A stretch of DNA of 43,888 bases from Candidatus Chloroploca mongolica (GCF_004762035.2 NZ_SIJK02000040.1:1-43888), one strand, 5' to 3'. Positions 8,961 to 17,252 are shown, numbered from the stretch's first letter. The notes: generated by a model not told the origin, from the letters alone. A program made the numbers and translations.

Positions 8961-11900
8961 ATGACCGACACCGCCCTACGCCACACCATCACCGCCGCCC
9001 TGGCCCGCTTCACGGCCCCGTCGCTGCTTGGCCCGGCGGTGGAGTTGTTCGCTGCGTTGGGCTACCAGAGCAAGCGGCGCTTCGATGTGGAGCCGCACGG
9101 CGGGCACGAACTCATAGACGCGCTCGGCCTCACCGGGAAACTCAACGCTGAGCGGGCTTTGCTTGAGCAATGGCATGCGGCGGAGTTGGTCTTTCAGTTG
9201 ACCGCTGATGAAGTCAATGCCAGCGGTCAGTTGCCGCTTTTCGATACGCGCCAGGTCGAGCAGACCCGTATCGAGTCGTACCTGTTCATCGTGGTTGATC
9301 TGCTCGGCGCGAGCTACACCCGTACCCAACTGGCGATGATTACGCGCGAAGTCAATCGCTACCTGCCCATGCCGGTGTTTGTGCTTTTCCGTCACGGGGC
9401 CGCCCTCACCTTTGCCGTGATTGACCGGCGTCTACACCAGCGCGACGCCAATCGTGATGTGCTCGAAAAGATCACGCTGATCAAGGATATCGTCTTTGCC
9501 CAGCCCCACCGCGCCCACGTCGAGATCCTGGCCGACCTGGCCCTGTCGCAACTGGTGCACGAGCATAGCGTGAGCAACTTCGTCGAACTGCACCGCGCCT
9601 GGCGCAGCGTGCTCGACAGCAGCGCACTGAACCGGCGCTTCTACCGCGAGATCGCCAACTGGTATTTCTGGGCCGTCGAGCGAGTCGAGTTCCCTGCCGG
9701 CGCTCAGGCTGACCGTGCGCTGCGCAATGCGACCAGCCTGATCCGCCTGATTACGCGCCTGATCTTCGTCTGGTTCCTTAAAGAGAAGGGCCTGGTGCCC
9801 GGCGAGTTGTTCAATCCGCGGGTGCTGCGTGAGACCCTGACCAGCTTTGGTAACGACGAGAGCAGTTACTACCAGGCGATCTTGCAGAACCTCTTCTTCG
9901 CCACGCTCAACCAGGAGATGAATACCGCGCAGCGGCCCGACAACCGCAAGTTTCGCGGTGCAGGGCGCCAGCACTACAACATCACCAATCTCTACCGCTA
10001 TCGGGCGCTCTTCCGCGACCCCGGCGCGGCCCTCCAACTCTTTGGCAGCATCCCCTTCCTCAACGGCGGGCTCTTCGAGTGCCTGGATAAGCCGGGGGCT
10101 GATGGCAGTGTTATGCGCATAGACGGCTTCTCGGATCGCAACGACGTGCCGCTCGACGTTCCCAACGAGCTCTTCTTTGGGGCCGAGCACGAGGTAGACC
10201 TGAACGCGAGCTACGGCACCAGAGGCAAGCGCTACCAGGCCACTGGCCTGATCACCATCCTCCAACGCTACAAGTTCACCGTCGCCGAGAATACCCCGAT
10301 TGAAGAGGAAGTCGCGCTCGACCCCGAGCTGCTCGGCCAGGTCTTCGAGAACCTGCTGGCTGCCTACAACCCCGAGACCCAGACCACCGCGCGCAAGCAG
10401 ACCGGCTCCTTTTATACGCCGCGCCCGATCGTTAACTACATGGTGGACGAGGCCCTGGTGGCCTATCTCGACGAGCACGTGCGCCAGGCGACGCGCCTGA
10501 GCCTCGCGCTTGATGCCAACCAACTGGTGAGCCTGAATAGCCGTCTCCGCGCCCTGCTGAGCTACAGCGAGGCCGCGCACGGCTTCAGCGAGGACGAGGT
10601 GCGCCATCTGATTATCGCCATTGATAGCCTGAAGATCCTCGACCCGGCCTGCGGCTCGGGGGCTTTCCCGATGGGCGTGCTCCAAAAGCTCGTGCATATC
10701 CTGGGCCGCCTTGACCCCGGCAACGCTCGCTGGAAGGAGCGTCAGATCGATCGTGTGCGCGAGACGATGCGTAGCGCCGAACGGATTGACGACGCTGATA
10801 TTCGCGACCGCACCATCGCTGACCTAGAGCAGCAGATCGAGGCGATTAACGAGGCCTTTGAGCGCAATGAGCTTGACTACGGGCGCAAGCTCTTTCTGAT
10901 CGAAAATTGCATCTACGGGGTGGATATTCAGCCGATTGCGGTGCAGATCGCCAAGCTGCGCTGCTTCATCGCCCTGATCGTTGACCAGCGTCTTGACGAC
11001 AGCCGCACAAACCGCGGCATTCGCCCGCTGCCCAACCTAGAGACCAAGTTCGTCGCGGCCAACGCGCTGATTGGCATTCCGCGCCCGGCCCAGTTGAGCC
11101 TACGCGACCCGGCGCTTGACCAGGTGGAGCAGCGGCTACGCGAGGTGCGGGCGCGCCACTTCAGCGCCCGCACGCCCAAGACCAAGGCCAAGTACCGCGA
11201 GCAGGATCGCGAACTGCGCAGTCAACTGGCCGGCCTGCTGCGCCGCGACGGCTTCTCCGGCGACACGGCGGCGCTGCTCTCGGCCTGGGATCCCTACGAC
11301 CAGAACGCCTTCGCGCCCTTCTTCGACCGCGAGTGGATGTTTGGCATGCGTGATGGGTTTGATATCATCATCGCCAACCCGCCTTACGTGCGTCAGGAGC
11401 AGATCAGCGCCCTGAAGCCCTACTTCAAGGAGGCCTACGCCGAGACGTATAGCGGCACCGCCGACCTGTTCGTCTACTTCTTCCACCAGGGAATCAACCT
11501 GCTGCGCAACGGCGGCCGGCTGGTGTATATCACCAATAACAAGTGGTTGCGCGCCGGCTATGGTGAGAACCTGCGCGGCTTTCTGGCGGCGCAGACGGTG
11601 GTCGAGCAGCTGGTGGACTTCGGCCACTCGCCGATCTTCGATGGCGCCGATGTCTTCCCGGCGATTGTGGTGCTGGAAAAGCCGACCAACGGCGTGCCGA
11701 CCAATCGGCAGGTGTGTGTGGCCGACTTCCCGCGCGAGGCGCTGGGCGGAGACGCCCTGGATGTGTACATCAGCGAGCATAGCCGCGCCGTGCCCCAAGC
11801 TCGCCTTTCGCGCAGCACATGGAGCCTTGCGAACGCAAGTATCGATGATCTAATGTTGAAAATTCGAGATGCAGGCGAAATACTATCGAGATTTGCAGGA

Positions 11901-12887
11901 ATAAAGCCACTCTCTGGCGTCAAAACAGGTTTTAATGAAGCCTTTCTGCTTGATACTGTGACCAAAGAGCGAATAGTCCGCGAGGATATGCGTTCGTCTA
12001 AGATCATTAAACCGTATTTACGAGGAAGAGACATTAAGCGATGGATGCCGGAGTGGGATGATCGCTGGATGATTACTGCTTATCCTGACATAAATATCAC
12101 AGACTATCCATCTGTCCTTGCACATCTTGAGCAATATCGAAAAGAGCTATCCACAAGGGCAGGGTCTCAAGAATGGTGGCATCTTCAATCTGGTAGACAA
12201 ACAATGCAAATATTTGAAGGTGCTAACATCTTTTATCAGGACTTGGCTTTTCATTCAAGATTTGGTATTGGGCAGATAGGCTTTATTCCTGAAATGACTT
12301 GCTTCTGCCTGCCCTCTACAGACTTTTGGTTGTTAGCTGTGCTGAATTCTCCGTTGATGTGGGCATACATGTGGCGGAACGTCATTCATGGCAAGGACGA
12401 GGTACTTCGGCTCAAAAATATTTATATGGAGCAACTCCCCATCGCCCCGCCCACCGACGCCACCCGCGCCGAGGTCGAGCCAGCGGTAGCGCGGCTGATC
12501 GCCATCACCCAGGCCGACCAGCAGGCCCGGCGCGAGTTACGCCAGTGGCTCGGCAACGAGTTCGAGATCACGAAACTGGGACGAAAACTCGAAGCCTTTG
12601 AGGAACTTGACGCCGCAGCCTTCGCGGACGAAGTCGCGAAGCGACGCCCGAAGGGCAGCACAGCGCTCAGCGCAGCGGCGCAGCAGGCGCTGCACACGGC
12701 CCACGCCGAATACGCCACGCCGCTGCAAGCACGGGCACACGAGGCGCTGACGCTAGAGCGGCGCCTCGCCGAACTGGTCAACGCGGCCTACGGCCTCACC
12801 CCGGAGGACGTGGAGTTGCTCTGGGCGACCGCACCGCCGCGCATGCCGGTGGGGCGGGGGGATGCAATTGAAGACGTGAGGGAATAG
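8961..12887 (+). CDS. Eco57I-class N6-adenine DNA methyltransferase (type IIG/IIL- or DrmMI-like)
   Basis: A 1308-residue class I SAM-dependent methyltransferase. The start is ATG 8961, preceded by an agagga ribosome-binding site; an in-frame TTG lies 60 bases upstream. Residues about 484-495 carry the FYTPRPIVNYM lead-in, motif I is DPACGSG (from Asp561) and the catalytic motif IV is NPPY (806-809). These are hallmarks of adenine-N6 methylation in the Eco57I/TaqI group. After the catalytic domain a TaqI-like specificity region begins near GVKTGFNEAF. The N-terminal 480 residues contain no nuclease motif that I can identify, so DNA cleavage may depend on a partner such as the PLD-helicase. 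The base composition of 11820-12425 differs from the rest of the gene. The last 48 codons are duplicated downstream. Fic follows after 4 bases in the duplicated arrangement. Confidence 0.85.
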   Translation: MTDTALRHTITAALARFTAPSLLGPAVELFAALGYQSKRRFDVEPHGGHELIDALGLTGKLNAERALLEQWHAAELVFQLTADEVNASGQLPLFDTRQVEQTRIESYLFIVVDLLGASYTRTQLAMITREVNRYLPMPVFVLFRHGAALTFAVIDRRLHQRDANRDVLEKITLIKDIVFAQPHRAHVEILADLALSQLVHEHSVSNFVELHRAWRSVLDSSALNRRFYREIANWYFWAVERVEFPAGAQADRALRNATSLIRLITRLIFVWFLKEKGLVPGELFNPRVLRETLTSFGNDESSYYQAILQNLFFATLNQEMNTAQRPDNRKFRGAGRQHYNITNLYRYRALFRDPGAALQLFGSIPFLNGGLFECLDKPGADGSVMRIDGFSDRNDVPLDVPNELFFGAEHEVDLNASYGTRGKRYQATGLITILQRYKFTVAENTPIEEEVALDPELLGQVFENLLAAYNPETQTTARKQTGSFYTPRPIVNYMVDEALVAYLDEHVRQATRLSLALDANQLVSLNSRLRALLSYSEAAHGFSEDEVRHLIIAIDSLKILDPACGSGAFPMGVLQKLVHILGRLDPGNARWKERQIDRVRETMRSAERIDDADIRDRTIADLEQQIEAINEAFERNELDYGRKLFLIENCIYGVDIQPIAVQIAKLRCFIALIVDQRLDDSRTNRGIRPLPNLETKFVAANALIGIPRPAQLSLRDPALDQVEQRLREVRARHFSARTPKTKAKYREQDRELRSQLAGLLRRDGFSGDTAALLSAWDPYDQNAFAPFFDREWMFGMRDGFDIIIANPPYVRQEQISALKPYFKEAYAETYSGTADLFVYFFHQGINLLRNGGRLVYITNNKWLRAGYGENLRGFLAAQTVVEQLVDFGHSPIFDGADVFPAIVVLEKPTNGVPTNRQVCVADFPREALGGDALDVYISEHSRAVPQARLSRSTWSLANASIDDLMLKIRDAGEILSRFAGIKPLSGVKTGFNEAFLLDTVTKERIVREDMRSSKIIKPYLRGRDIKRWMPEWDDRWMITAYPDINITDYPSVLAHLEQYRKELSTRAGSQEWWHLQSGRQTMQIFEGANIFYQDLAFHSRFGIGQIGFIPEMTCFCLPSTDFWLLAVLNSPLMWAYMWRNVIHGKDEVLRLKNIYMEQLPIAPPTDATRAEVEPAVARLIAITQADQQARRELRQWLGNEFEITKLGRKLEAFEELDAAAFADEVAKRRPKGSTALSAAAQQALHTAHAEYATPLQARAHEALTLERRLAELVNAAYGLTPEDVELLWATAPPRMPVGRGDAIEDVRE

Positions 12888-13312
12888 ATCGATGCAGAAA
12901 GACCAATTCACCAACGATGCTCCGGGGCGTCTCGTGGCAGCCAGACACGCGGCTACGCTGCAATACCCTGCATCAGACTATCTCGCCTTCATTCCAGACC
13001 CACTACCCCCAACACTAGCGATGAACGAGGCGCTGACGCGAGAGCGGCGCCTCGCCGAACTGGTCAACGCGGCCTACGGCCTCACCCCGGAGGACGTGGA
13101 GTTGCTCTGGGCGACCGCACCGCCGCGCATGCCGGTGGGGCGGGGGGATGCAATTGAAGACGTGAGGGAATAGATCGATGCAGAAAGACCAATTCACCAA
13201 CGATGCTCCGGGGCGTCTCGTGGCAGCCAGACACGCGGCTACGCTGCAATACCCTGCATCAGACTATCTCGCCTTCATTCCAGACCCACTACCCCCAACA
13301 CTAGCGATGAAC
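12741..13312. repeat. 286-bp direct tandem duplication across the methyltransferase/Fic junction
   Basis: Copy 1 is 12741-13026 and copy 2 is 13027-13312, directly abutting. By eye they differ at one base only (t12754 versus g13040, Leu to Arg). Each copy spans the last 48 codons of the methyltransferase, its stop codon, the 4-base gap, and the first 45 codons of the Fic gene. The near identity indicates a recent event, or a collapsed or expanded assembly join. Confidence 0.9.
12892..13173 (+). pseudogene. Chimeric ORF made by the duplication (Fic N-terminus + methyltransferase C-terminus)
   Basis: A 93-codon ORF whose first 45 residues are identical to the N-terminus of the Fic protein and whose last 48 residues match the C-terminus of the methyltransferase, with one Leu-to-Arg change. 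It has the original Fic start context, so it is probably translated, but it lacks the Fic active site and any methyltransferase core. It is a by-product of the 286-bp duplication rather than an ancestral gene. Whether the short peptide interferes with either parent is unknown. Confidence 0.8.
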
Positions 13313-14371
13313 ACGGAGCTCGTTCGTGCCCTCTCCGACGCAGATCGCGCACTGGGAGAACTGGCAGGGCTCGGCCGCGCCGTACCCAGCCCAAGCCTGC
13401 TGATCGGTCCTTTCGTCAGGCGTGAGGCAGTGCTGTCTTCCAAAATTGAGGGCACACAGACTGAAATCGCAGACCTGTATGCTTATGAGGCTGGGCAAAC
13501 GTACCTACCAGGCTTACGGCCAACCCCACCCCAAGACGATATTCAGGAAGTGCTGAACTATGTTCAGGCGCTTGACTACGGCATTAGACGGCTCGAAACC
13601 CTCCCAATTGGCCTGCGCCTGATCCGCGAGCTACACGAAAAACTGATGGACGGTGTGCGCGGGAAAGATGCGACACCAGGAGAGTTCCGACAAAGCCAGA
13701 ACTGGATCGGTGCGCCAGGTTCGGCCGTTCGTGAAGCACGGTTTGTCCCGGCGCCGCCATATGAACTGTCCAGCGTACTCGACGCCTTAGAGAAATACAT
13801 CCACACTGATCCTGATAAAGACTATGCCCCACTGCTGCGGCTTGGGCTTATTCACTATCAGTTCGAGACTATTCACCCCTTCATTGATGGCAACGGGCGG
13901 ATTGGCCGACTACTCATCTCCCTGCTCCTTCACGCCTGGGATCTCCTCCCAGAGCCGCTGCTCTACCTCAGCGCCTACTTCGAGCACCACCGCACCACCT
14001 ACTATGACTTACTGCTGAGTGTAAGCACCAGGGGTGCTTGGAACGAGTGGCTTACCTTCTTTCTACGCGGCATCACCGAGCAATCGCGGGACGCGGCACG
14101 GCGCGCCAAGCAGCTCCAGGATCTCCAGAGCACCTGGCGCGAGCAGGTCGCAACAGTAACTGACTCGGGTCTCCCGCTGAGGGTGATCGACCACCTGTTC
14201 CAGCGACCCATCCTCACTGTGCGTGATGTCCAGGATGTCCTCGGCGTGAAGTCATACCACACCGCACAGAAATATGTCCAGGTGCTGAGCGATGTCGGCA
14301 TCCTCACGCTCCGCGCCGAGCATCCGGTGAAACGCTATGAGGCCACGGCGATCCTGGATTGCCTGATCTAG
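13178..14371 (+). CDS. Fic-family protein (AMPylator-like) with C-terminal winged helix
   Basis: A 397-residue protein predicted to transfer AMP or another nucleotide moiety to target hydroxyl groups. The Fic core motif HPFIDGNGRIGR begins at His233 and is complete. An SxxxEG motif (Ser87, Glu91, Gly92) in the N-terminal domain matches the autoinhibitory helix of class II Fic proteins, which folds over the active site. Residues about 340-390 look like a winged helix-turn-helix (VRDVQDVLGV, then YHTAQKYVQVL), suggesting DNA binding or autoregulation. The ATG lies 4 bases after a copy of the methyltransferase stop codon in the duplicated segment, so translation coupling to the full methyltransferase is now interrupted by the chimeric ORF. 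Fic genes are frequent passengers of restriction loci. The target is not predictable here. Confidence 0.88.
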   Translation: MQKDQFTNDAPGRLVAARHAATLQYPASDYLAFIPDPLPPTLAMNTELVRALSDADRALGELAGLGRAVPSPSLLIGPFVRREAVLSSKIEGTQTEIADLYAYEAGQTYLPGLRPTPPQDDIQEVLNYVQALDYGIRRLETLPIGLRLIRELHEKLMDGVRGKDATPGEFRQSQNWIGAPGSAVREARFVPAPPYELSSVLDALEKYIHTDPDKDYAPLLRLGLIHYQFETIHPFIDGNGRIGRLLISLLLHAWDLLPEPLLYLSAYFEHHRTTYYDLLLSVSTRGAWNEWLTFFLRGITEQSRDAARRAKQLQDLQSTWREQVATVTDSGLPLRVIDHLFQRPILTVRDVQDVLGVKSYHTAQKYVQVLSDVGILTLRAEHPVKRYEATAILDCLI

Positions 14372-14393
14372 GCGATTGCAATTTTCTGGCGAT

Positions 14394-14434
14394 TCGTGCA
14401 ATAGAGCCGATAAGCATTGCACGATCGTGCAATG
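14394..14434. promoter_or_regulatory. Possible operator: 20-bp palindrome plus half-site downstream of fic
   Basis: cattgcacgatcgtgcaatg at 14415-14434 is a perfect palindrome, and its half tcgtgcaat occurs again at 14394-14402. Repeated 9-base half-sites resemble a regulator-binding site more than a terminator, because there is no loop or T-run. The regulator is unknown. The winged helix of the adjacent Fic protein is one candidate. Confidence 0.3.
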
Positions 14435-14540
14435 ACGCGCCCCCAAGAGCTAGCGCGATTGTAGATTGCAGATTTGTGATTGTCGATTGGGCGCAGCGCA
14501 TCTAGAAGCAGGTTGGGCCCGCACGGTTGCACCCACGCTG

Positions 14541-14578
14541 ATGCTGGAACAGCACGGCATGCCGTGCTGTTCCAGCAT
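14541..14578. repeat. 38-bp perfect palindrome
   Basis: The sequence from atgctggaacagcacggc to its exact reverse complement forms an uninterrupted 38-bp palindrome without a spacer. There is no T-run on either side. It may be a dispersed extragenic palindrome or a cruciform site rather than a terminator. Confidence 0.6.
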
Positions 14579-14689
14579 GGCGTGTACAAACGCACAATCC
14601 AAGCCCAGATTTTTCGGGCGCTACGTCCTAAATCCCGCCCGGCAAGTGTGGTATCATTGACCTCATCTGCATTCGCTGCCATGTATATG

Positions 14690-14816
14690 CTAGATCCAAT
14701 ACCTTGCAAAAAACAGGTTGTGTGACGCAAAGGTACAGAGGCGCGAAGGTTTGATGTATCTGGATGCGCAGCTTTGCGCCTTTGCGTCAACATTATGTAC
14801 AAGGTATTGGCGCTAG
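14690..14816. repeat. MITE-like nested-hairpin element upstream of trpA
   Basis: The ends are imperfect 17-bp inverted repeats (14690-14706 and 14800-14816, two mismatches, core ccaataccttg). Inside is a perfect 11-bp pair, tgacgcaaagg / cctttgcgtca (14723-14733 and 14779-14789), and an inner ggcgcgaag / ctttgcgcc pair. There is no coding capacity. A degenerate relative of the left end lies at about 30002-30050. Since it ends 9 bases before the trpA start, it forms part of the trpA leader. Confidence 0.5.
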
Positions 14817-14825
14817 ATCGATCCT

Positions 14826-15614
14826 ATGAGTCGTATTCGTGAGACATTTGCTCGCCTGCAAGCCGAGGGCCGGGTAGCCTTGATGCCCTACCTCACGGTG
14901 GGCTTCCCCGAGCGTGAAAGCACCCTTGAGCTGGTGCCGGCCCTTGAAGCTGCCGGGGCAAGCCTCTTTGAACTGGGGGTGCCCTTTTCTGACCCGCTCG
15001 CCGACGGGGCGACGATCCAGCGCTCGACCCAGCGTGCCTTGCAAAATGGCATTACCCTGGCCGATTGCCTTGACACCACGGCCCGCCTCCGCGAGCGCGG
15101 CGTTCGTGCGCCGTTGCTCTTGATGGGCTATTTCAATCCGTTGCTCCGCTTTGGCGTTGAACGGGCTTGCCGCGAACTGGCCGCCGCAGGCGGGGATGGC
15201 TGGATCATTCCCGATATGCCTCCCGAAGAGTCTGCTGAATTGCAGGCAGCCGCCACAAACCACGGTCTCGATATGATCATGTTTGTGGCCCCAACCACCC
15301 CCGAACAACGCATTGCCGAGATTGCCGCCCGCGCCAGCGGCTTCATCTATGTCGTCTCCCTCACTGGCGTCACCGGCGAACGCCAGAGTATGGCCGCCAA
15401 CCTCGGCGAGGTGCTGCAACGCGTACGCCGCCATACCGACCTGCCCCTCGTCGTTGGCTTTGGAATCAGCCGCCCTGAACACGTTGCCGAAGTCGCCCGC
15501 CTTGCCGATGGGGCCATTGTCGGCAGTGCCCTGCTCGCCCATCTTGAACAGTTACCACCTGATCGCCTTGTCCCCGGTGCCGCCGCCTTTGTCCAACATC
15601 TGCTCGGCACCTGA
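14826..15614 (+). CDS. trpA: Tryptophan synthase alpha subunit
   Basis: A 262-residue cytoplasmic enzyme that cleaves indole-3-glycerol phosphate to indole and glyceraldehyde 3-phosphate, passing indole to TrpB. The two catalytic acids fall at the textbook positions: Glu49 in [10 protein letters not shown] and Asp60 in PLADG. The SLTGVTGER phosphate-binding segment is present and the length is normal for the family. No trpB or other trp gene is adjacent, so the pathway genes must be dispersed. No clear Shine-Dalgarno sequence precedes the ATG, and a MITE-like element occupies the leader. A hairpin lies 27 bases after the stop. Confidence 0.96.
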   Translation: MSRIRETFARLQAEGRVALMPYLTVGFPERESTLELVPALEAAGASLFELGVPFSDPLADGATIQRSTQRALQNGITLADCLDTTARLRERGVRAPLLLMGYFNPLLRFGVERACRELAAAGGDGWIIPDMPPEESAELQAAATNHGLDMIMFVAPTTPEQRIAEIAARASGFIYVVSLTGVTGERQSMAANLGEVLQRVRRHTDLPLVVGFGISRPEHVAEVARLADGAIVGSALLAHLEQLPPDRLVPGAAAFVQHLLGT

Positions 15615-15641
15615 ACCTTGTCTGCTCCTCGCCTCAGATAC

Positions 15642-15696
15642 GGTTTCTTCTGGCAACCGATGCCAGCTTTGCTGGCATCAGTCGCCAGAAGAAACC
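15642..15696. repeat. Palindromic hairpin with TGCCAGC-TTT-GCTGGCA core
   Basis: The outer arms ggtttcttctggc and gccagaagaaacc (13 bp, 15642-15654 and 15684-15696) enclose an inner perfect stem gatgccagc-ttt-gctggcatc (15659-15679). It could end trpA transcription, but there is no T-run directly after it. The same inner core recurs at 28838-28854, so it belongs to a dispersed repeat family. Two smaller hairpins follow before 15791 (agggc-gtca-gccct, and cctggg paired with cccagg). Confidence 0.6.
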
Positions 15697-15791
15697 TGGT
15701 TTTGCAGGGCGTCAGCCCTAACATTCGATCCGCCTGGGACGTACCCCCCAGGCAGTACTCCAGAACCGCCAGGTTAAAAAGGAGAACCACC

Positions 15792-16025
15792 ATGGAGGCC
15801 AAAGCCTATGTGTTGATCGAAGCTGAGTCGGGACGGGTCGCCGAAGTCCTTGCCGCCCTTCGCGCTATCCCCGATATGACTGCCGCCGATGGCGTGACCG
15901 GGCCATATGATATCATCGCGACCGTCGAAACGGCGGATCCGCGCAATATCGGGCATCTGGTGATGAGCGAAATCCAGGGGGTCGAAGGCATCAAACGCAC
16001 GGTTACTTGCATTGTCATTGGTTGA
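15792..16025 (+). CDS. Stand-alone Lrp/AsnC effector-binding (RAM) domain protein
   Basis: A 77-residue protein consisting only of the alpha-beta ligand-binding domain of Lrp/AsnC regulators. It has the typical pattern AYVLIEAESGR, then TGPYDIIATVE and a final IKRTVTCIVIG strand. There is no helix-turn-helix, so it cannot bind DNA by itself. Such proteins usually form oligomers and sense amino acids or partner with full regulators. The start is ATG 15792, with an aaggag ribosome-binding site about 8 bases before it. The stop is 22 bases before citrate synthase, so the two genes are likely co-transcribed. The ligand is unknown. Confidence 0.85.
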   Translation: MEAKAYVLIEAESGRVAEVLAALRAIPDMTAADGVTGPYDIIATVETADPRNIGHLVMSEIQGVEGIKRTVTCIVIG

Positions 16026-16047
16026 TGAGACTGCATAAGGAGTGACC

Positions 16048-17172
16048 ATGACTCAGTCTTCCAAAGGCCTTGAGGGCATTATCGCGGCGCAAACAGGGAT
16101 TAGCTATATCGACGGTGAACATGGGCGTCTCTTGTATCGTGGCCTTGATATCAATGTGCTGGCCGAACATTCAACGTTTGAAGAGACAACATCATTGCTC
16201 TGGTATGGCAAGTTACCCAATCATAAGCAGTACGAGAGTTTTCGCCGCAAAATGATCGAGAATCGCCTCGTTCCCAATGAGATCATTGCGCTCTTGCTGC
16301 TCTTGCCCAAGAAAACGACCGTCATGGGCGTCTTGCGGACTGCTGTCTCAGCCCTCGCGCCGTTTGACCCCGAAACTGGCGATAATTCCCTTGATGCCAA
16401 TGTCAACAAGTCGATCCGCCTGACCGCTGCTATGCCAACGATTGTGGCAGCCTGGGAACGCATCCGTAACGGGCTCTGGCCGGTCACACCCAGCACCGAA
16501 CTCGATCATGCGGCCAATTTCCTCTATATGCTCACCGGCAAAGAGCCCGATCCCGCCGCCGCTCGCGTGCTCGATCAGTGCCTCATCCTTCACGCCGACC
16601 ACGGCTTGAATGCCAGTACCTTCGCCGCCCGCATTACGGCCTCGACTCTCTCGAATCTCCACAGTGCGATTACGTCGGCGATCGGTACCCTCCGCGGCCC
16701 TCTTCACGGTGGGGCCAACGAGCAGGTGATGCGGATGCTGCTGGAGATCGGTGATGTCGATCGCGTCGATCACTATATGCGCGGCGCCCTTGCCGCCCGC
16801 AAAAAGATCATGGGCTTTGGTCATCGGGTCTACAAGGCCGATGACCCACGCGCCGCATGGCTACGCAGTCTCGCCGAAGAGCTTGCCGAAACAACCGGCA
16901 ATCAGCGCTGGTATCTCATGAGTGAACGCATCCGCGAGATCGTGCAGTCCGAACGATCCCTACCCGTCAATGTGGATTTCTACTCGGCTCCGGTCTACTA
17001 TACGCTCGGTATTCCGATTGATCTTTTCACACCAATCTTTGCCATTAGCCGTGTCGCTGGCTGGACAGCCCACGTCTACGAGCAGTATGCCGATAACCGC
17101 CTCATCCGTCCTGAGTCCGAATACGTCGGCCCTGTGGATGTCCCCTATCTCCTGCTTGACCAGCGCCCGTAA
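16048..17172 (+). CDS. gltA: Citrate synthase
   Basis: A 374-residue type I-like citrate synthase condensing oxaloacetate and acetyl-CoA at the entry of the TCA cycle. The catalytic triad is visible: His220 in LHGGANE, His259 in GFGHRVYKADDPRA and Asp310 in VDFYSAP. The start is ATG 16048, because aaggag at 16037-16042 sits 5 bases before it; an in-frame GTG at 16042 overlaps that site. A 2-methylcitrate synthase activity cannot be excluded from sequence alone. It ends at a strong bidirectional terminator shared with nrdJ. Confidence 0.95.
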   Translation: MTQSSKGLEGIIAAQTGISYIDGEHGRLLYRGLDINVLAEHSTFEETTSLLWYGKLPNHKQYESFRRKMIENRLVPNEIIALLLLLPKKTTVMGVLRTAVSALAPFDPETGDNSLDANVNKSIRLTAAMPTIVAAWERIRNGLWPVTPSTELDHAANFLYMLTGKEPDPAAARVLDQCLILHADHGLNASTFAARITASTLSNLHSAITSAIGTLRGPLHGGANEQVMRMLLEIGDVDRVDHYMRGALAARKKIMGFGHRVYKADDPRAAWLRSLAEELAETTGNQRWYLMSERIREIVQSERSLPVNVDFYSAPVYYTLGIPIDLFTPIFAISRVAGWTAHVYEQYADNRLIRPESEYVGPVDVPYLLLDQRP

Positions 17173-17191
17173 AAGTGGGCCTCTCAAGCTC

Positions 17192-17238
17192 TGCTTCACG
17201 CAAAAACGCCAGCTAAGCTGGCGTTTTTGCGTGAAGCA
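17192..17238. terminator. Bidirectional terminator between gltA and nrdJ
   Basis: A 47-base perfect palindrome with 23-bp arms around a single central base (core cgccagct-a-agctggcg). The lower stem contains aaaaa/ttttt so that T-rich tracts follow the GC-rich tip in both directions. It lies between convergent genes, 20 bases after gltA and 14 bases after the nrdJ stop. Confidence 0.85.
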
Positions 17239-17252
17239 AAAGATGAACCGCC

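Larger units (their letters stand above)
14372..14825. other. Repeat-rich intergenic stretch between fic and trpA
   Basis: This 454-base gap has no convincing gene. It holds a 20-bp perfect palindrome with a separate half-site, a 38-bp perfect palindrome, and a 127-bp MITE-like element that ends 9 bases before trpA. It marks the boundary between the accessory region and core genes. Confidence 0.6.

Noticed and set aside
9432-10697. A 421-codon ORF on the minus strand inside the methyltransferase gene
   Set aside because: It lies antisense to a clearly conserved coding frame. Its translation is compositionally odd (rich in Leu, Val, Gly and Glu) and has no recognisable motif. Long antisense ORFs are expected in GC-rich genes.
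12892-13173. An independent small gene or antitoxin between methyltransferase and fic
   Set aside because: Every codon is explained by the 286-bp duplication of its two neighbours.
612-14371. A complete DISARM or BREX system
   Set aside because: There are no DrmA, DrmB, PglZ, BrxC or BrxL-like genes in the window, so only a partial similarity is claimed.
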